Assembly (NCBI RefSeq): GCF_010093125.1
Contig: NZ_NMZQ01000003.1
Span: forward strand, 1-64,000
DNA: 64,000 nt
Source of the DNA: Veillonella sp. R32
GTDB lineage: Bacteria > Bacillota > Negativicutes > Veillonellales > Veillonellaceae
Direction: 5' to 3'
Shown here: piece by piece, positions 34,964 to 44,542 of the stretch
Layout of the letters: the number at the start of each line of letters is the position of its first letter
Numbering within the stretch: position 1 is the first letter of the stretch
Notes under the pieces: generated by a model
Seen by the model: only the letters and a program-made list of their open reading frames with translations
Databases searched by the model: none
What the model was told of the DNA's origin: nothing
Program-made: the position numbers and the translations under genes

Positions 34964-36394
34964 TTATTTAATGAGGCCAATAGCGGACCAGTAACCGTAA
35001 CCAACTGTCATCGTTAATACGAAACATACGATAGCTACTAAGCCACCAACAATCCACCAAGTCTTAACATCATTAAAGCCTTCACCAAAGATAATTGGCG
35101 CTGCGGCCCCGCCGTAGTGAGTTAAAGCACCACCATAAGAGTTAGTCGCTGCTAATACAAGTGCAAGCCCCATTGGATCAATACCTGCTACTTTACCAAC
35201 TGTTAAGAATACTGGTAACATAGCTACTACATAGGCACTACCAGAAGCGAACAAGTAACGTACTACTACGCTGATAAAGCCGATAATCACAAGCGCAATG
35301 AATGCGTTTTCACCGAAGTGAATATGGGTTTCCATGAATTTAGCTAACCATTCAAAGAATTTTACTTTGCTCAACGCACTAGACATACCAATGATACCGC
35401 CGAACCAAATGAACGTGTTCCAAGCACCATTACTTTTAAGTACATCATCCCATTTAATAACATTACATACGATAGATAAACACATCGCTGCTACCGCTAC
35501 AGCTGTCGCATTGATGGAGAATTTAATACCAAAACCTTGTTCTAAAATAGAAGGCATCGCCCAACCAAGTAACGCAAGGATGAAGATAGCAACCAAGATT
35601 TTTTCACTTAATTTCATTGGCCCTAAATCTTCAAGACCTTGTTTAGCAATCGTGTGATTGTCAATCTTAGTCAAAGTAGGACGTTCAAAAATGTAAGTAA
35701 CAAATGGTACTGCCAATAACATAACAAGACCTGGAATAACCATGGCTAACGCCCATACACCCCAGTTAAGATCAACACCTAAAATCTTATTCATGAAGTC
35801 AGCAGCCAATAAGTTTGGCGCCATAGCAGTGGCGAACATAAAGGATGTAACTTTAGTTACCATGTAAGTATTAGCACTTAAGTAAGCACCCGCTTTTTTA
35901 GCCGTTTCACCTGGTTCAGAACCAAGCGCACGAGCCGTCGCATTGATGATTGGGTAAACGATACCACCAGCACGAGCTGTATTGGATGGTGTTACTGGGG
36001 AGATGATAAAGTCTAAAATAGCGGTTACATAACCCAAACGTAACACAGTAGAACCAAACATCCCAATTAGATGATACGCAATACGGCGTCCAAGGCCCGT
36101 TTTTACAAAGGCAACAGACAAAGCAAACGCCGAGAATACCAACCACAAAGTGGAAGAAGCGTAACCAGATAATACGGCAGACGTATTATTCAAGAAAATA
36201 GAAGATGCTGCAATCGATACTAATAAGACTACGGGAGCACCCCAAGGTTTAATAACAAGGCCTACAATGGCGGTCAAATAGAACCCAAATAAACGCCACG
36301 CATTTACTTCAAGTCCTTCTGGCGGTGGTGTAAACCAAATGATTAACGGAATCAACGCCATAACTGCAATTTTAATTAATTTGCTGCTGTTCAT
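34964..36394 (-). CDS. DASS-family dicarboxylate/citrate transporter
   Basis: Anion:sodium symporter or exchanger family member, probably moving citrate, malate, succinate or 2-oxoglutarate across the inner membrane. The start at 36394 (MNSSKLIK) has AAGGAG 10 nt upstream; the longer frame passes through that site. The 476-aa protein has 12-14 membrane segments and the paired SNT-type motifs SPVTPSNTARAGGIVYPI near residue 130 and NSYGGALTHYGGAAAPIIF near 420. It lies upstream of citDE-citF in the same direction. Citrate/succinate antiport, as in CitT, would suit a fermenting cell; that is inference. Confidence 0.87.
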   Translation of the reverse strand: MNSSKLIKIAVMALIPLIIWFTPPPEGLEVNAWRLFGFYLTAIVGLVIKPWGAPVVLLVSIAASSIFLNNTSAVLSGYASSTLWLVFSAFALSVAFVKTGLGRRIAYHLIGMFGSTVLRLGYVTAILDFIISPVTPSNTARAGGIVYPIINATARALGSEPGETAKKAGAYLSANTYMVTKVTSFMFATAMAPNLLAADFMNKILGVDLNWGVWALAMVIPGLVMLLAVPFVTYIFERPTLTKIDNHTIAKQGLEDLGPMKLSEKILVAIFILALLGWAMPSILEQGFGIKFSINATAVAVAAMCLSIVCNVIKWDDVLKSNGAWNTFIWFGGIIGMSSALSKVKFFEWLAKFMETHIHFGENAFIALVIIGFISVVVRYLFASGSAYVVAMLPVFLTVGKVAGIDPMGLALVLAATNSYGGALTHYGGAAAPIIFGEGFNDVKTWWIVGGLVAIVCFVLTMTVGYGYWSAIGLIK

Positions 36395-36486
36395 TCTGTA
36401 AAAACTCCTTAATTCATACATATAACAAACTTAAAACACAACCTACAAGTTCGTGCAAGTTATGCTCTTGCTCAACCTGTAAGCTC

Positions 36487-36515
36487 ATTATATCGGTCTA
36501 TAAGTCATCTGAAAA
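36487..36515 (-). promoter_or_regulatory. Promoter of the DASS transporter gene
   Basis: On the minus strand TTTTCA (36510-36515), a 17-nt spacer and a perfect TATAAT (36487-36492). The leader to the ATG is about 85 nt. The weak -35 suits an activator-dependent promoter. Confidence 0.55.
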
Positions 36516-36527
36516 ATAAAAAGCTTA

Positions 36528-36540
36528 TATGCGCTGCATA
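36528..36540. promoter_or_regulatory. LysR-type binding box candidate (T-N11-A)
   Basis: TATGC-GCT-GCATA is a perfect dyad of the T-N11-A type recognised by LysR regulators. Its centre lies about 54 bp upstream of the predicted start of the DASS transporter transcript, the usual place for a LysR recognition site. The LysR gene 200 bp away is the likely binder. Confidence 0.5.
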
Positions 36541-36607
36541 AATTTTTTATCGACATTTTTTCATGCTTTACATTACTTTGAGTAATACCCTTTAAAATAG
36601 CATAAAA

Positions 36608-36642
36608 AAAGAATCTTTTCGATTTTTTCGAAAAGATTCTTT
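36608..36642 (-). terminator. Terminator after the second LysR gene
   Basis: A perfect 15-bp stem (36608-36622 with 36628-36642), 5-nt loop, followed on the minus strand by TTTTATG. It ends the transcript from the LysR gene ahead of the DASS promoter. Confidence 0.85.
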
Positions 36643-36732
36643 AAATATATCGTATAATTTGCAATATCAGCATAAGTCAGTGCTTTTACTTATGAAGTAA
36701 TTATTCACGATTACAACTTGATTAACTCAGCA

Positions 36733-37626
36733 CTAAAATTCAATATCCACGGGTGTGTAATCCTTATAATGTTCACACACATAGTCAATAAAGGTTTTAG
36801 CGGCAATTAGCTTAGTGCTGACTTCACTAAAATGCAATAAAGTACTACGCATAAATGGAGTTCCATCCTTGTGATAAATCGGTGCCACATGGATGCCCTC
36901 ATCTTTACAAGAACCTAGACCTAAATAAGGTAAAATAGCCCAGCCTAAGCCTTCCCGCACAAAGTGACGGCAAGTTACCATGGAGTCAAGCTCCATAGCC
37001 GGTTCTAAACTGGTAGGTAAGTTTTCACTGCGCCAGCTTTCTACAATGGACGAAATGGAGCCATCCGTACGATATTGAATCCAAGGCAAGGAGGCTAAAT
37101 CATCGATACTAACCTTATCTTTGTAGACCAGACAATAAGGCTCTTCAAAGAGTTTAATAGAATTCGTAGATTCTTTAAAATTACCACGAGTAATGGCAAT
37201 CATAACTTCGCCCCCATTAAACATCTTATTAACATGAGAACTATAACCTGATTTTACCTGCATATGAATATGAGGATATTTTTCAGTAAATAAACTCAAT
37301 AAATGCGGCAATTGATAGTCTGCAAAGTTAATGGACGAAGCAATTTTCAAAGTACCTTGAATCTCGCCGCTCATTTCACCAATGGATTGCTTTAAACTTT
37401 CCGTTTCTTCTAGCATACGCCGACAATAAGCATGAAATACTTCCCCTTGAGGCGTCAAGGTAATCCCTTCATTAGTACGTAATAACAAAGGACAGCCTAA
37501 ATCTTCTTCTAAATGGCGCAAGCGATAACTTAGCGCTGGTTGCGAGAGAAATAGCTTATCCGCTGCTTTGGTAATATTCCCTTCCGCCACAACAGTAACA
37601 AAGGTTTGCCACTCTTTTTCATCCAT
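36733..37626 (-). CDS. LysR-type transcriptional regulator (citrate cluster)
   Basis: A 297-aa LysR protein. The DNA-binding helix-turn-helix occupies residues 1-60 (WQTFVTVVAEGNITKAADKL, LSQPALSYRLRHLEEDLGCP). The effector domain covers about 90-290 (GTLKIASSINFADYQLPHLL onward). Its ATG is 12 bp after the BI-1 family gene stop, with a GGGGGCC-type weak ribosome site (AAGGGGGCCTTGTTATG). It is transcribed towards the citrate cluster and ends in a strong terminator. Together with the T-N11-A box in the DASS promoter, it is the probable regulator of citrate or dicarboxylate use. Confidence 0.9.
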   Translation of the reverse strand: MDEKEWQTFVTVVAEGNITKAADKLFLSQPALSYRLRHLEEDLGCPLLLRTNEGITLTPQGEVFHAYCRRMLEETESLKQSIGEMSGEIQGTLKIASSINFADYQLPHLLSLFTEKYPHIHMQVKSGYSSHVNKMFNGGEVMIAITRGNFKESTNSIKLFEEPYCLVYKDKVSIDDLASLPWIQYRTDGSISSIVESWRSENLPTSLEPAMELDSMVTCRHFVREGLGWAILPYLGLGSCKDEGIHVAPIYHKDGTPFMRSTLLHFSEVSTKLIAAKTFIDYVCEHYKDYTPVDIEF

Positions 37627-37638
37627 AACAAGGCCCCC

Positions 37639-38337
37639 TTAGTCTCTGCGGAAAAAGCGCAAGATGGATAAGAAAATATTAATAAAATCTAAATATAGCA
37701 TTAAAGCGCCGATTAATTCAATGCGTTCCAACACATCATCATCTTCTAGTGCAGCTACGGTCAATAAGCCTTTAATCCGGTTTACATCCACCGCTGTAAA
37801 AATGGTGAAAATAATAACCCCCAAGGCGCCTAGACCTAAATTAACAATGCCACTATTGAAGAAGAACATGTTCAATAAGCTCACAATAATAAGGGCTACC
37901 ACCGCACCAATTAAGTACGTAGACCAAGAGGTCAAATCCTTTTTAATCACGCCCCCAATAATAGCGAAGCTACCAAAAAAGGCTACAGTACCTAGAAAGG
38001 CGTAGAAAAAGGCGCTGCTACCATAGACCACACTTAGTACGGCTAAGGTTAAGCCATTAAGAATAGAATACACAAAAAACATCGCTTTGAGTGCGGTCAA
38101 ACTAGCACTCATCTGACGAGCACTAAATAGAATCACCACACCCAATTCAATGAGTAATATAATATTATAATTGGACGCTGCCATATTGAGCCATTGAGGA
38201 TTAAATAAAGCTGCTAATAAGGTGACAAAGGTCGTTAAAATCCCCCACCCCATCCATAGCATAGAATTGCGCAACTTACGCGCTACCACTTGAGAAACTA
38301 CCGATTGCTCAGCATTCACTGGCATAGAGTAATTCAT
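37639..38337 (-). CDS. Bax inhibitor-1/YccA-family membrane protein
   Basis: A 232-aa integral membrane protein with seven predicted helices. The start at 38337 (MNYSMPVNAEQ) has AAGGAGG 5 nt upstream. The family signature appears in LGTVAFFGSFAIIGGVIKKDLTSW-like sequence (about residues 128-150) and near the end in LGVIIFTIFTAVDVNRIKG and LIGALMLYLDFINIFLSILR. Bacterial members associate with FtsH or act as channels; the exact role is unknown. It lies between pyk and a LysR gene in one direction, with gaps of about 60 and 12 bp. Confidence 0.9.
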   Translation of the reverse strand: MNYSMPVNAEQSVVSQVVARKLRNSMLWMGWGILTTFVTLLAALFNPQWLNMAASNYNIILLIELGVVILFSARQMSASLTALKAMFFVYSILNGLTLAVLSVVYGSSAFFYAFLGTVAFFGSFAIIGGVIKKDLTSWSTYLIGAVVALIIVSLLNMFFFNSGIVNLGLGALGVIIFTIFTAVDVNRIKGLLTVAALEDDDVLERIELIGALMLYLDFINIFLSILRFFRRD

Positions 38338-38396
38338 AAAAACCTCCTTAATTCTGACTGTCATGGATATATGGCACACTGACTCCAATGAACTAA

Positions 38397-40145
38397 CTAA
38401 CGAGCATTAGCAATTCCTTCAAAGACTTTACCACGGGATCCATCAACAGTAATCACTTCACCATCTTTAATTGTTAATTCTGCATTTGCCACGCCCAATA
38501 CTACAGGAATACCAAAGTTAATCCCTGCAATAGCAGCCGCTGATGTAAAACCATCTTCGGCGGCAATAATAGCACTGGCCCGTTTAGCAAATGGCATTAA
38601 GTCCGCTTCTAACGTACGAACTACTAAAATATCACCATCGCGGAATTTAGCTTGTGCTTGAGCGCCCTCATAGGCAATACATACTCGGCCTGTAGCCGCT
38701 CCTTTGCCTACACCATTGCCAGCTAATACGGCTTGCCCTACCACATGAACGCGAATCATATTGGTTGTCCCTGCTGTACCAGATGGTACCCCAGCCGTGA
38801 TAACTACTAAATCACCAGACTCAATCCGATTTTCTGCTAAAGAAGCACTAATCGCACTGTGTACCATTTCATCAGAATTAGCATGAGCCATGCCTTGCAC
38901 TGCTTCTACGCCCCAATATAATTGTACACGTCGTACAGTTTCTTCATGTGGTGTTACCGCTAAAATCTTTGCCAATGGACGATTACGAGAAATGCTCATC
39001 GCCGTTTTACCTGTTTCTGTGCAAGTAATAATAGCGGCAGCATCCAAATTCTTAGCAACGGTTACGGTAGCAGCACTAATAGCTTCCGTAGTTTGCACCG
39101 TATCAGCCACAAATGGGTGTTCCATATTGCAATACAAGGTGGAATGCTCCGTCACTTCCGCAATGCGAGCCATAGTCTGCACCGCTTCTACTGGATATTT
39201 ACCGCCTGCGGTTTCACCAGACAACATGACTGCATCGGTGCCATCTAAGATTGCATTAGCTACATCACTCGCTTCAGCACGAGTAGGACGTGGATTATTC
39301 GTCATAGACTCTAACATCTGGGTCGCCGTAATAACAGGCTTAGATGCCTTATTACATTTGCTAATCATCATTTTTTGAAGCACTGGTACTTCTTCAGCAG
39401 GAATTTCTACCCCTAAATCACCACGTGCTACCATAAGGCCGTCGGACATGCGTAAAATATCATCTAAGTTATTGATACCTTCTTCATTTTCAATCTTAGA
39501 AATAATCTTAATATCCTTGCCTTCTTCTTCTAAAATGCGACGAATGGCTACTACATCACTGCCCCGTTGCATGAAAGAAGCCGCTACATAGTCAACCCCT
39601 TGCTGACAGCCAAAGCGCAAATCTGCCATATCACTGTCTGATACAGGTGGCAAACTAAGTGGAATCCCTGGCACCGCAACGCGTTTGCGATCACTCATAG
39701 GACCACTATTTTGAATCGTTGTATAAATTTCAGTACCTTCAATTTTTTCAACATTCAACGTAACCAATCCATCAGATAACAAAATCTGACAACCTACCGT
39801 TACATCATCAACTAGGCCTTTATGATTGACAGAGCAAATGGTAGCATCCCCTTCTACATCACGCATAGTCAAAGTAAACGGTTTACCTGCTTCTAGCATA
39901 ACTTTACCGTCTTTGAAATGACCTAAGCGAATTTCAGGGCCTTTGGTGTCAAGCATAAGCGCTACCGGAATCCCCGTCTTGCGAGATGCTTCGCGCACAG
40001 CATTCATACGCTTCGTATGTTCTTCATAGGAGCCATGGGAGAAGTTAAAACGAGCCACATTCATGCCCGCTTCCAACATATGTTCCAACACATCTGGTGC
40101 GTCTGTGCTCGGTCCGATAGTACAAACAATCTTAGTTTTCTTCAT
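38397..40145 (-). CDS. pyk: Pyruvate kinase with C-terminal PEP-utilizer domain
   Basis: Makes pyruvate and ATP from phosphoenolpyruvate and ADP. The start at 40145 (MKKTKIVCTIGPS) has GTGAGG 9 nt upstream, and the earlier GTG lies in that site. The 582-aa product includes the TIM-barrel and B domain (ARFNFSHGSYEEH, LDTKGPEIRLG, KIENEEGINNLDDILRMSDG, MVARGDLGVEIP, TATQMLESM, SGETAGGKYP). It also has the C domain to about residue 470 and an extra domain (about 480-582) like the PEP-utilizer domain of Bacillus-type enzymes. That extension reads GFTSAAAIAG where a histidine is usual (TSHAA), so it should be catalytically inert. dnaE lies upstream. Confidence 0.94.
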   Translation of the reverse strand: MKKTKIVCTIGPSTDAPDVLEHMLEAGMNVARFNFSHGSYEEHTKRMNAVREASRKTGIPVALMLDTKGPEIRLGHFKDGKVMLEAGKPFTLTMRDVEGDATICSVNHKGLVDDVTVGCQILLSDGLVTLNVEKIEGTEIYTTIQNSGPMSDRKRVAVPGIPLSLPPVSDSDMADLRFGCQQGVDYVAASFMQRGSDVVAIRRILEEEGKDIKIISKIENEEGINNLDDILRMSDGLMVARGDLGVEIPAEEVPVLQKMMISKCNKASKPVITATQMLESMTNNPRPTRAEASDVANAILDGTDAVMLSGETAGGKYPVEAVQTMARIAEVTEHSTLYCNMEHPFVADTVQTTEAISAATVTVAKNLDAAAIITCTETGKTAMSISRNRPLAKILAVTPHEETVRRVQLYWGVEAVQGMAHANSDEMVHSAISASLAENRIESGDLVVITAGVPSGTAGTTNMIRVHVVGQAVLAGNGVGKGAATGRVCIAYEGAQAQAKFRDGDILVVRTLEADLMPFAKRASAIIAAEDGFTSAAAIAGINFGIPVVLGVANAELTIKDGEVITVDGSRGKVFEGIANAR

Positions 40146-40222
40146 AGTAGAATACCTCACTTATAATGGATTGATATAAAGCCTATGTTTTCCCTTCATA
40201 ATACCCATTATACACCAGTGTT

Positions 40223-43200
40223 CTACATAATTTCCACACTATCAGGGCCTAAAATTTTTTCGATAGCTTGGCAAATTTGAGTCCCAGGTTGAATAAAATA
40301 TTCCTTCGCCACATCAATTCGTTTGCGCTGTCGATGTAGGTAGAAAGAGACTGGAACCGTCCCATCCGTTTCAAGCAATACTTTTTTTAAGCGATTACTT
40401 GCTTCAGCCGTATCAAAACCAGGGCGAATATGAATAATGACTTGCTTAGCCTTTTCATAATTCACCTTCAAAGGCTTCACTGAATCCGCAATAATTTGCA
40501 CGCCCTTTTCATCGGCATCAATACGCCCTGTAATACGCACCGCCATATCAACGGCTAAATAGGCCTGACTCTGCTGGAATACCTGTGGAAATGCTACCAC
40601 AGCAGCCGAACCAGAGAAATCTTCCACCCGTATAACGGACATAATATCATTACGCCGCGTAACTTTATCGGATTTTTCCACAATGAGACCACCTATAACT
40701 ACTGTCTGCCCATCGTATTGTTCGGGATTATCATTGAGCTTACCTAATTCAAACAAGCCGTTTAATTCTTCAGCAAAGGCATTTAACGGATGGCCCGTAA
40801 TATAGAACCCAGTATATTCTTTTTCATCACGCAGTTTTTCTTCTGAAGGCAAATCGGGTAAGTCAGGCACCTCAATCGTTTCCTCAACAGTTACGTCATC
40901 GCCAAAGAGACTCATCGTACCACGCGCTTCCTCTTTTTGTAATCGTTGCCCTAAACTTTGCGCCCCTTCATACATAGCTAACAATTGATTACGGTTTTCC
41001 TTGAAACTATCCATAGCGCCACAACGAATTAAGCTTTCTAATAAGCGTTTATTAATAACCTTTGAATCAACGCGCTTACAAAAATCTAAGAGAGACGTAT
41101 ACAAACCACCCTTTTGCCGTTCAATTAAAAGCTGTTGAATCGCATTATCGCCTACACTTTTCACGCCACCTAAACCAAAACGAATAGCCCCATTCTGTAC
41201 AGCAAAGGCTTGTTCCCCATAGTTAACATCGGGACCTAAGACCTTAACCCCATGTTTCTTACAATCATTAATGTAATAGGTTAGCTTATCCACATTAGCC
41301 ATAAAACTAGTCATGGTAGCAGCCATAAATTCAGGATAATAATGAGCTTTTAAATACGCCGTCTGATAGGCAATATAAGCATAGGCCGCACTATGGGATT
41401 TATTAAAGCCATAGCCTGCGAAATATACGAGCAAATCAAATACTTCATTCGCAATGGCTGGATCAATGTCGTTCTTCGTGGCCCCTTCAATAAAAGATTC
41501 CCGCTGTGCTTTTAGCACCGATTCCTTCTTTTTCCCCATGGCACGGCGCATTAAATCGGCTTGCCCCAAGGAGAAACCGCCCATGGCGGAGGCAATCTGC
41601 ATAACCTGTTCTTGGTATAAAATAACCCCAAAGGTATCTTTCAAAATAGGCTCCAACAGTGGATGTAAATAGGTAATGTCCATTTCACCGTGACGGCGTT
41701 TAATAAAGTCTTCTACCATGCCACTGCCCAAAGGGCCTGGCCGATATAGAGCCACTAAAGGAATTAGATCTTCAAAATGAGTAGGCCGTAAGTCCATGAC
41801 CAACTTAGTAATTCCTTCCGATTCGAGCTGGAACACCCCTGGCGTATCCCCTTTAGTGAGCAATTCACAGGCTTCCTTATCATCGAGCGGAATCGCATCT
41901 AAATCTAAATCAATACCTCGATTAGCTTTAATTAACGCTAGGGCGTCGCCCATAACCGTTAAGGTACGCAAGCCTAAAAAGTCCATTTTTAATAGGCCTA
42001 ATTCTTCAATATTATCTTTATCATACTGCGTCACAAAGCCACTATCATTGGCATTTTGAATCGGCACATGATCTTCTAAAGGGGCGGCTGAAATTACGAC
42101 CCCCGCTGCATGAGTAGATGCATTACGCACAATACCTTCTAGCTTACGGCCATAATCAAATAGCTGTTTCACCTGCGGACTGCTTTCGTAAGCCGCTTTC
42201 AATTCTTTACCTTTTAAAGCCTTATCTAAGGTAATGCCTAATTCATTAGGAATCATCTTCGCCAAACGATTCACTTCTGGTAACGGATGATTCAGCACGC
42301 GCCCTACATCACGAATAACGGCCCGTGCGGCTTCCGTACCAAAAGTAATAATCTGTGCCACCCGCGCTTGCCCATATTTCTGCGTTACATATTCAATGGC
42401 TTTGCCACGTTTTTCGTAGCAAAAGTCAATATCAATATCAGGCATGCTAATACGCTCTGGATTCAAAAATCGTTCAAAGAGCAAATTATATTTTAATGGA
42501 TCTAAGCCCGTAATACCAAGCAAATAGGCCACTACCGAACCAGCCGCACTACCACGGCCAGGACCTACTAATATGTCGTGCTCCCTTGCATAGCGCACAT
42601 AATCCCAAACGATAAGAAAGTAATCATCAAAACCCATTTGCGCAATAACGGACAATTCATAATCTAATCGTTGCTGCAACTCTGGGGTCACCACCCCATA
42701 GAGGCGTGGAATTTCTCGTTCACACAAATGACGTAAGTAAGTAGTTGCATTTTCCCCTTCCGGCACATCAAAATGTGGCAAATGATGCTCGTCAAAATTG
42801 AAGGTAACATTACAGCGCTCCGCAATGGCTAAGGTGTTTTCCATAGCTTCTGGAATATGGCCGAATAAAGCAGCCATCTCATCGCCACTTTTCATATAAA
42901 ACTCGTCATTAGGGAATTTTAAACGATTCGGTTCGTCCACTTTGGCCCCTGTGGCAATGCAGACTTTAATATCTTGTGCATCCGCATCTTCTTTTAAGAC
43001 ATAGTGAAAATCATTGGAGCAAACAAGGCCTACACCATACTCTTTAGCCAAGGCTACCAAGGCTTCTTGGGCTTTTACTTCCGCCGGTAAGCCATGATTT
43101 TGAATTTCTAAGAAAAAGTTATCTTTCCCATATATATCAAGATATGTTTCCAAAGCACGGCGCGCCCCTTCTGGATTATCCTGTAAAATACACTGTGGAA

Positions 43201-43633
43201 TTTCCCCTTGAATACAAGCACTCAACGCAATAATCCCTTGGCTATGCTGACGCAATAATTCATGATCCACTCTAGGTTTACGATAAAAACCTTCCGTGAA
43301 ACCACGGGATACAATTTTCGTTAAATTTTGATACCCTTCCATCGTTTCAGCTAACAAAATTAAATGCTTCAAACGCTCCTGCTTGGCATTACTTGCGTCT
43401 TTATCAAAACGACTCCCCGTCGTTACATACACTTCGCAACCAATAATAGGTTTGATCCCCGCTTTAACGGCTTCTTTATAAAAATAAATGGCCCCACACA
43501 TGTTCCCATGATCCGTAATGGCCAAAGCTGGCATGTTTAGTTCTTTGGCGCGAGCTACCATCTGGGGTAAACGACTAATCCCATCTTGCAAGCTATATTC
43601 AGTATGACCATGCAAATGAACAAATGGTTTCAT
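40223..43633 (-). CDS. dnaE: DNA polymerase III alpha subunit (DnaE)
   Basis: C-family replicative polymerase catalytic subunit, 1136 aa. N-terminal PHP domain (FVHLHGHTEYSLQDG, ITDHGNMCGAI). Palm motifs GPGRGSAAGSVVAYLLGI near 360 and the catalytic aspartates in PDIDIDF near 402; fingers including GVFQLES and YRPGPLGSGM; RRAMGKKK near 700. Helix-hairpin-helix (GVKSVGDNAI) near 825 and an OB fold near 990 (QTVVIGGLIVEKSDKVTRRN). Length and order match DnaE rather than PolC. ATG preceded by AAAGGAGGGAACCT. It likely heads a dnaE-pyk transcript (77-bp gap). Confidence 0.96.
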   Translation of the reverse strand: MKPFVHLHGHTEYSLQDGISRLPQMVARAKELNMPALAITDHGNMCGAIYFYKEAVKAGIKPIIGCEVYVTTGSRFDKDASNAKQERLKHLILLAETMEGYQNLTKIVSRGFTEGFYRKPRVDHELLRQHSQGIIALSACIQGEIPQCILQDNPEGARRALETYLDIYGKDNFFLEIQNHGLPAEVKAQEALVALAKEYGVGLVCSNDFHYVLKEDADAQDIKVCIATGAKVDEPNRLKFPNDEFYMKSGDEMAALFGHIPEAMENTLAIAERCNVTFNFDEHHLPHFDVPEGENATTYLRHLCEREIPRLYGVVTPELQQRLDYELSVIAQMGFDDYFLIVWDYVRYAREHDILVGPGRGSAAGSVVAYLLGITGLDPLKYNLLFERFLNPERISMPDIDIDFCYEKRGKAIEYVTQKYGQARVAQIITFGTEAARAVIRDVGRVLNHPLPEVNRLAKMIPNELGITLDKALKGKELKAAYESSPQVKQLFDYGRKLEGIVRNASTHAAGVVISAAPLEDHVPIQNANDSGFVTQYDKDNIEELGLLKMDFLGLRTLTVMGDALALIKANRGIDLDLDAIPLDDKEACELLTKGDTPGVFQLESEGITKLVMDLRPTHFEDLIPLVALYRPGPLGSGMVEDFIKRRHGEMDITYLHPLLEPILKDTFGVILYQEQVMQIASAMGGFSLGQADLMRRAMGKKKESVLKAQRESFIEGATKNDIDPAIANEVFDLLVYFAGYGFNKSHSAAYAYIAYQTAYLKAHYYPEFMAATMTSFMANVDKLTYYINDCKKHGVKVLGPDVNYGEQAFAVQNGAIRFGLGGVKSVGDNAIQQLLIERQKGGLYTSLLDFCKRVDSKVINKRLLESLIRCGAMDSFKENRNQLLAMYEGAQSLGQRLQKEEARGTMSLFGDDVTVEETIEVPDLPDLPSEEKLRDEKEYTGFYITGHPLNAFAEELNGLFELGKLNDNPEQYDGQTVVIGGLIVEKSDKVTRRNDIMSVIRVEDFSGSAAVVAFPQVFQQSQAYLAVDMAVRITGRIDADEKGVQIIADSVKPLKVNYEKAKQVIIHIRPGFDTAEASNRLKKVLLETDGTVPVSFYLHRQRKRIDVAKEYFIQPGTQICQAIEKILGPDSVEIM

Positions 43634-43667
43634 AGGTTCCCTCCTTTACGCTAGATTTATTTTATAT

Positions 43668-43695
43668 AAAAAGGACCGACCAAGAGGTCAGTCCT
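43668..43695 (-). terminator. Terminator after the metallopeptidase gene
   Basis: AGGACTGACC on the minus strand (43686-43695) pairs with GGTCGGTCCT (43672-43681), one wobble, and is followed by TTTTTAT. It sits 35 bp upstream of the dnaE start. Confidence 0.8.
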
Positions 43696-43753
43696 AATTC
43701 TGTACCTTATTTAATTATATCACATACACCAAATGTATGGTTGCTATATAAGC

Positions 43754-44533
43754 CTAATACCCACGGAAATAGGCTGTCAATTCATGACGTACAGTCTGCC
43801 ACTGTGGCATAAATTCAGCCACAATTTGCCAAAACTTAGGCGAATGATTTGGTTGCATAAAATGAGCAAATTCATGAATCATTACATATTCCAGGAAATG
43901 ACGAGGCCCCCTAAGTAATTGTTGATTAATCATAATGCGCTGTGTGCGCAACGAACAGGAACCCCAACGAGTCTTGGCTTGGCGAACCCGCAGACTAGGA
44001 TATGGTACATCATAGCCTGCAGCGATATAACGATTATATACATAATCGCACATATCCTTCACCGCCGATTCGCATAAGTCTAACCAAAAACGCATCATCA
44101 GTTGCGCCCTATCCATCACGGTACTCCCCGGTTTCACATACATATATACCCGCTCTGGCTCAGACTCGCTCCAAGTCACATAAGGCGCATGTTGTGGTTC
44201 ACACAGTTCTACTTGTAACCGTGCTGTATACCCCAAAATGTGAAATAGCTCACCCGTTTCATAGGTGGTAGTGACTTCGGGCCGCTGGTAAGCTGCGAAC
44301 CGTTGTCGCGCCTTAGCAATGAAGCCCTTATGCTCATCAACAAACCGAGATATAACCGTCGCTGGCGTGCGCCAAGGGGCCGATACTTTTACAGCGCCAT
44401 TGGGCATGACCCGCAAATTGATGTTTTTAATAGCTTTCCACGTCACCGTATAGGCTAAGGTTTCCCCTGTTAAACGCAACTCATAGGTCTTTGACTCAGA
44501 CTTGCGCGTCGAACGTCCTGACCATCGATTCAT
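43754..44533 (-). CDS. YgjP-like (DUF45/WSS1-type) metallopeptidase
   Basis: Predicted zinc peptidase, 259 aa, soluble. The core contains VRQAKTRWGSCS near residues 182-193 and the zinc site MIHEFAHFMQPNHSPKFW near 213-230 (HExxH plus a third histidine), the hallmark of YgjP and SprT/WSS1-like proteins. The N-terminal part has the beta-rich family region (KNINLRVMPNGAVKVSAP). Substrates are unknown; relatives are linked to protein-DNA crosslink repair or general proteolysis. It lies 9 bp after typA, so likely co-transcribed, and ends in a terminator before dnaE. Confidence 0.88.
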   Translation of the reverse strand: MNRWSGRSTRKSESKTYELRLTGETLAYTVTWKAIKNINLRVMPNGAVKVSAPWRTPATVISRFVDEHKGFIAKARQRFAAYQRPEVTTTYETGELFHILGYTARLQVELCEPQHAPYVTWSESEPERVYMYVKPGSTVMDRAQLMMRFWLDLCESAVKDMCDYVYNRYIAAGYDVPYPSLRVRQAKTRWGSCSLRTQRIMINQQLLRGPRHFLEYVMIHEFAHFMQPNHSPKFWQIVAEFMPQWQTVRHELTAYFRGY

Positions 44534-44542
44534 AACAATCGC

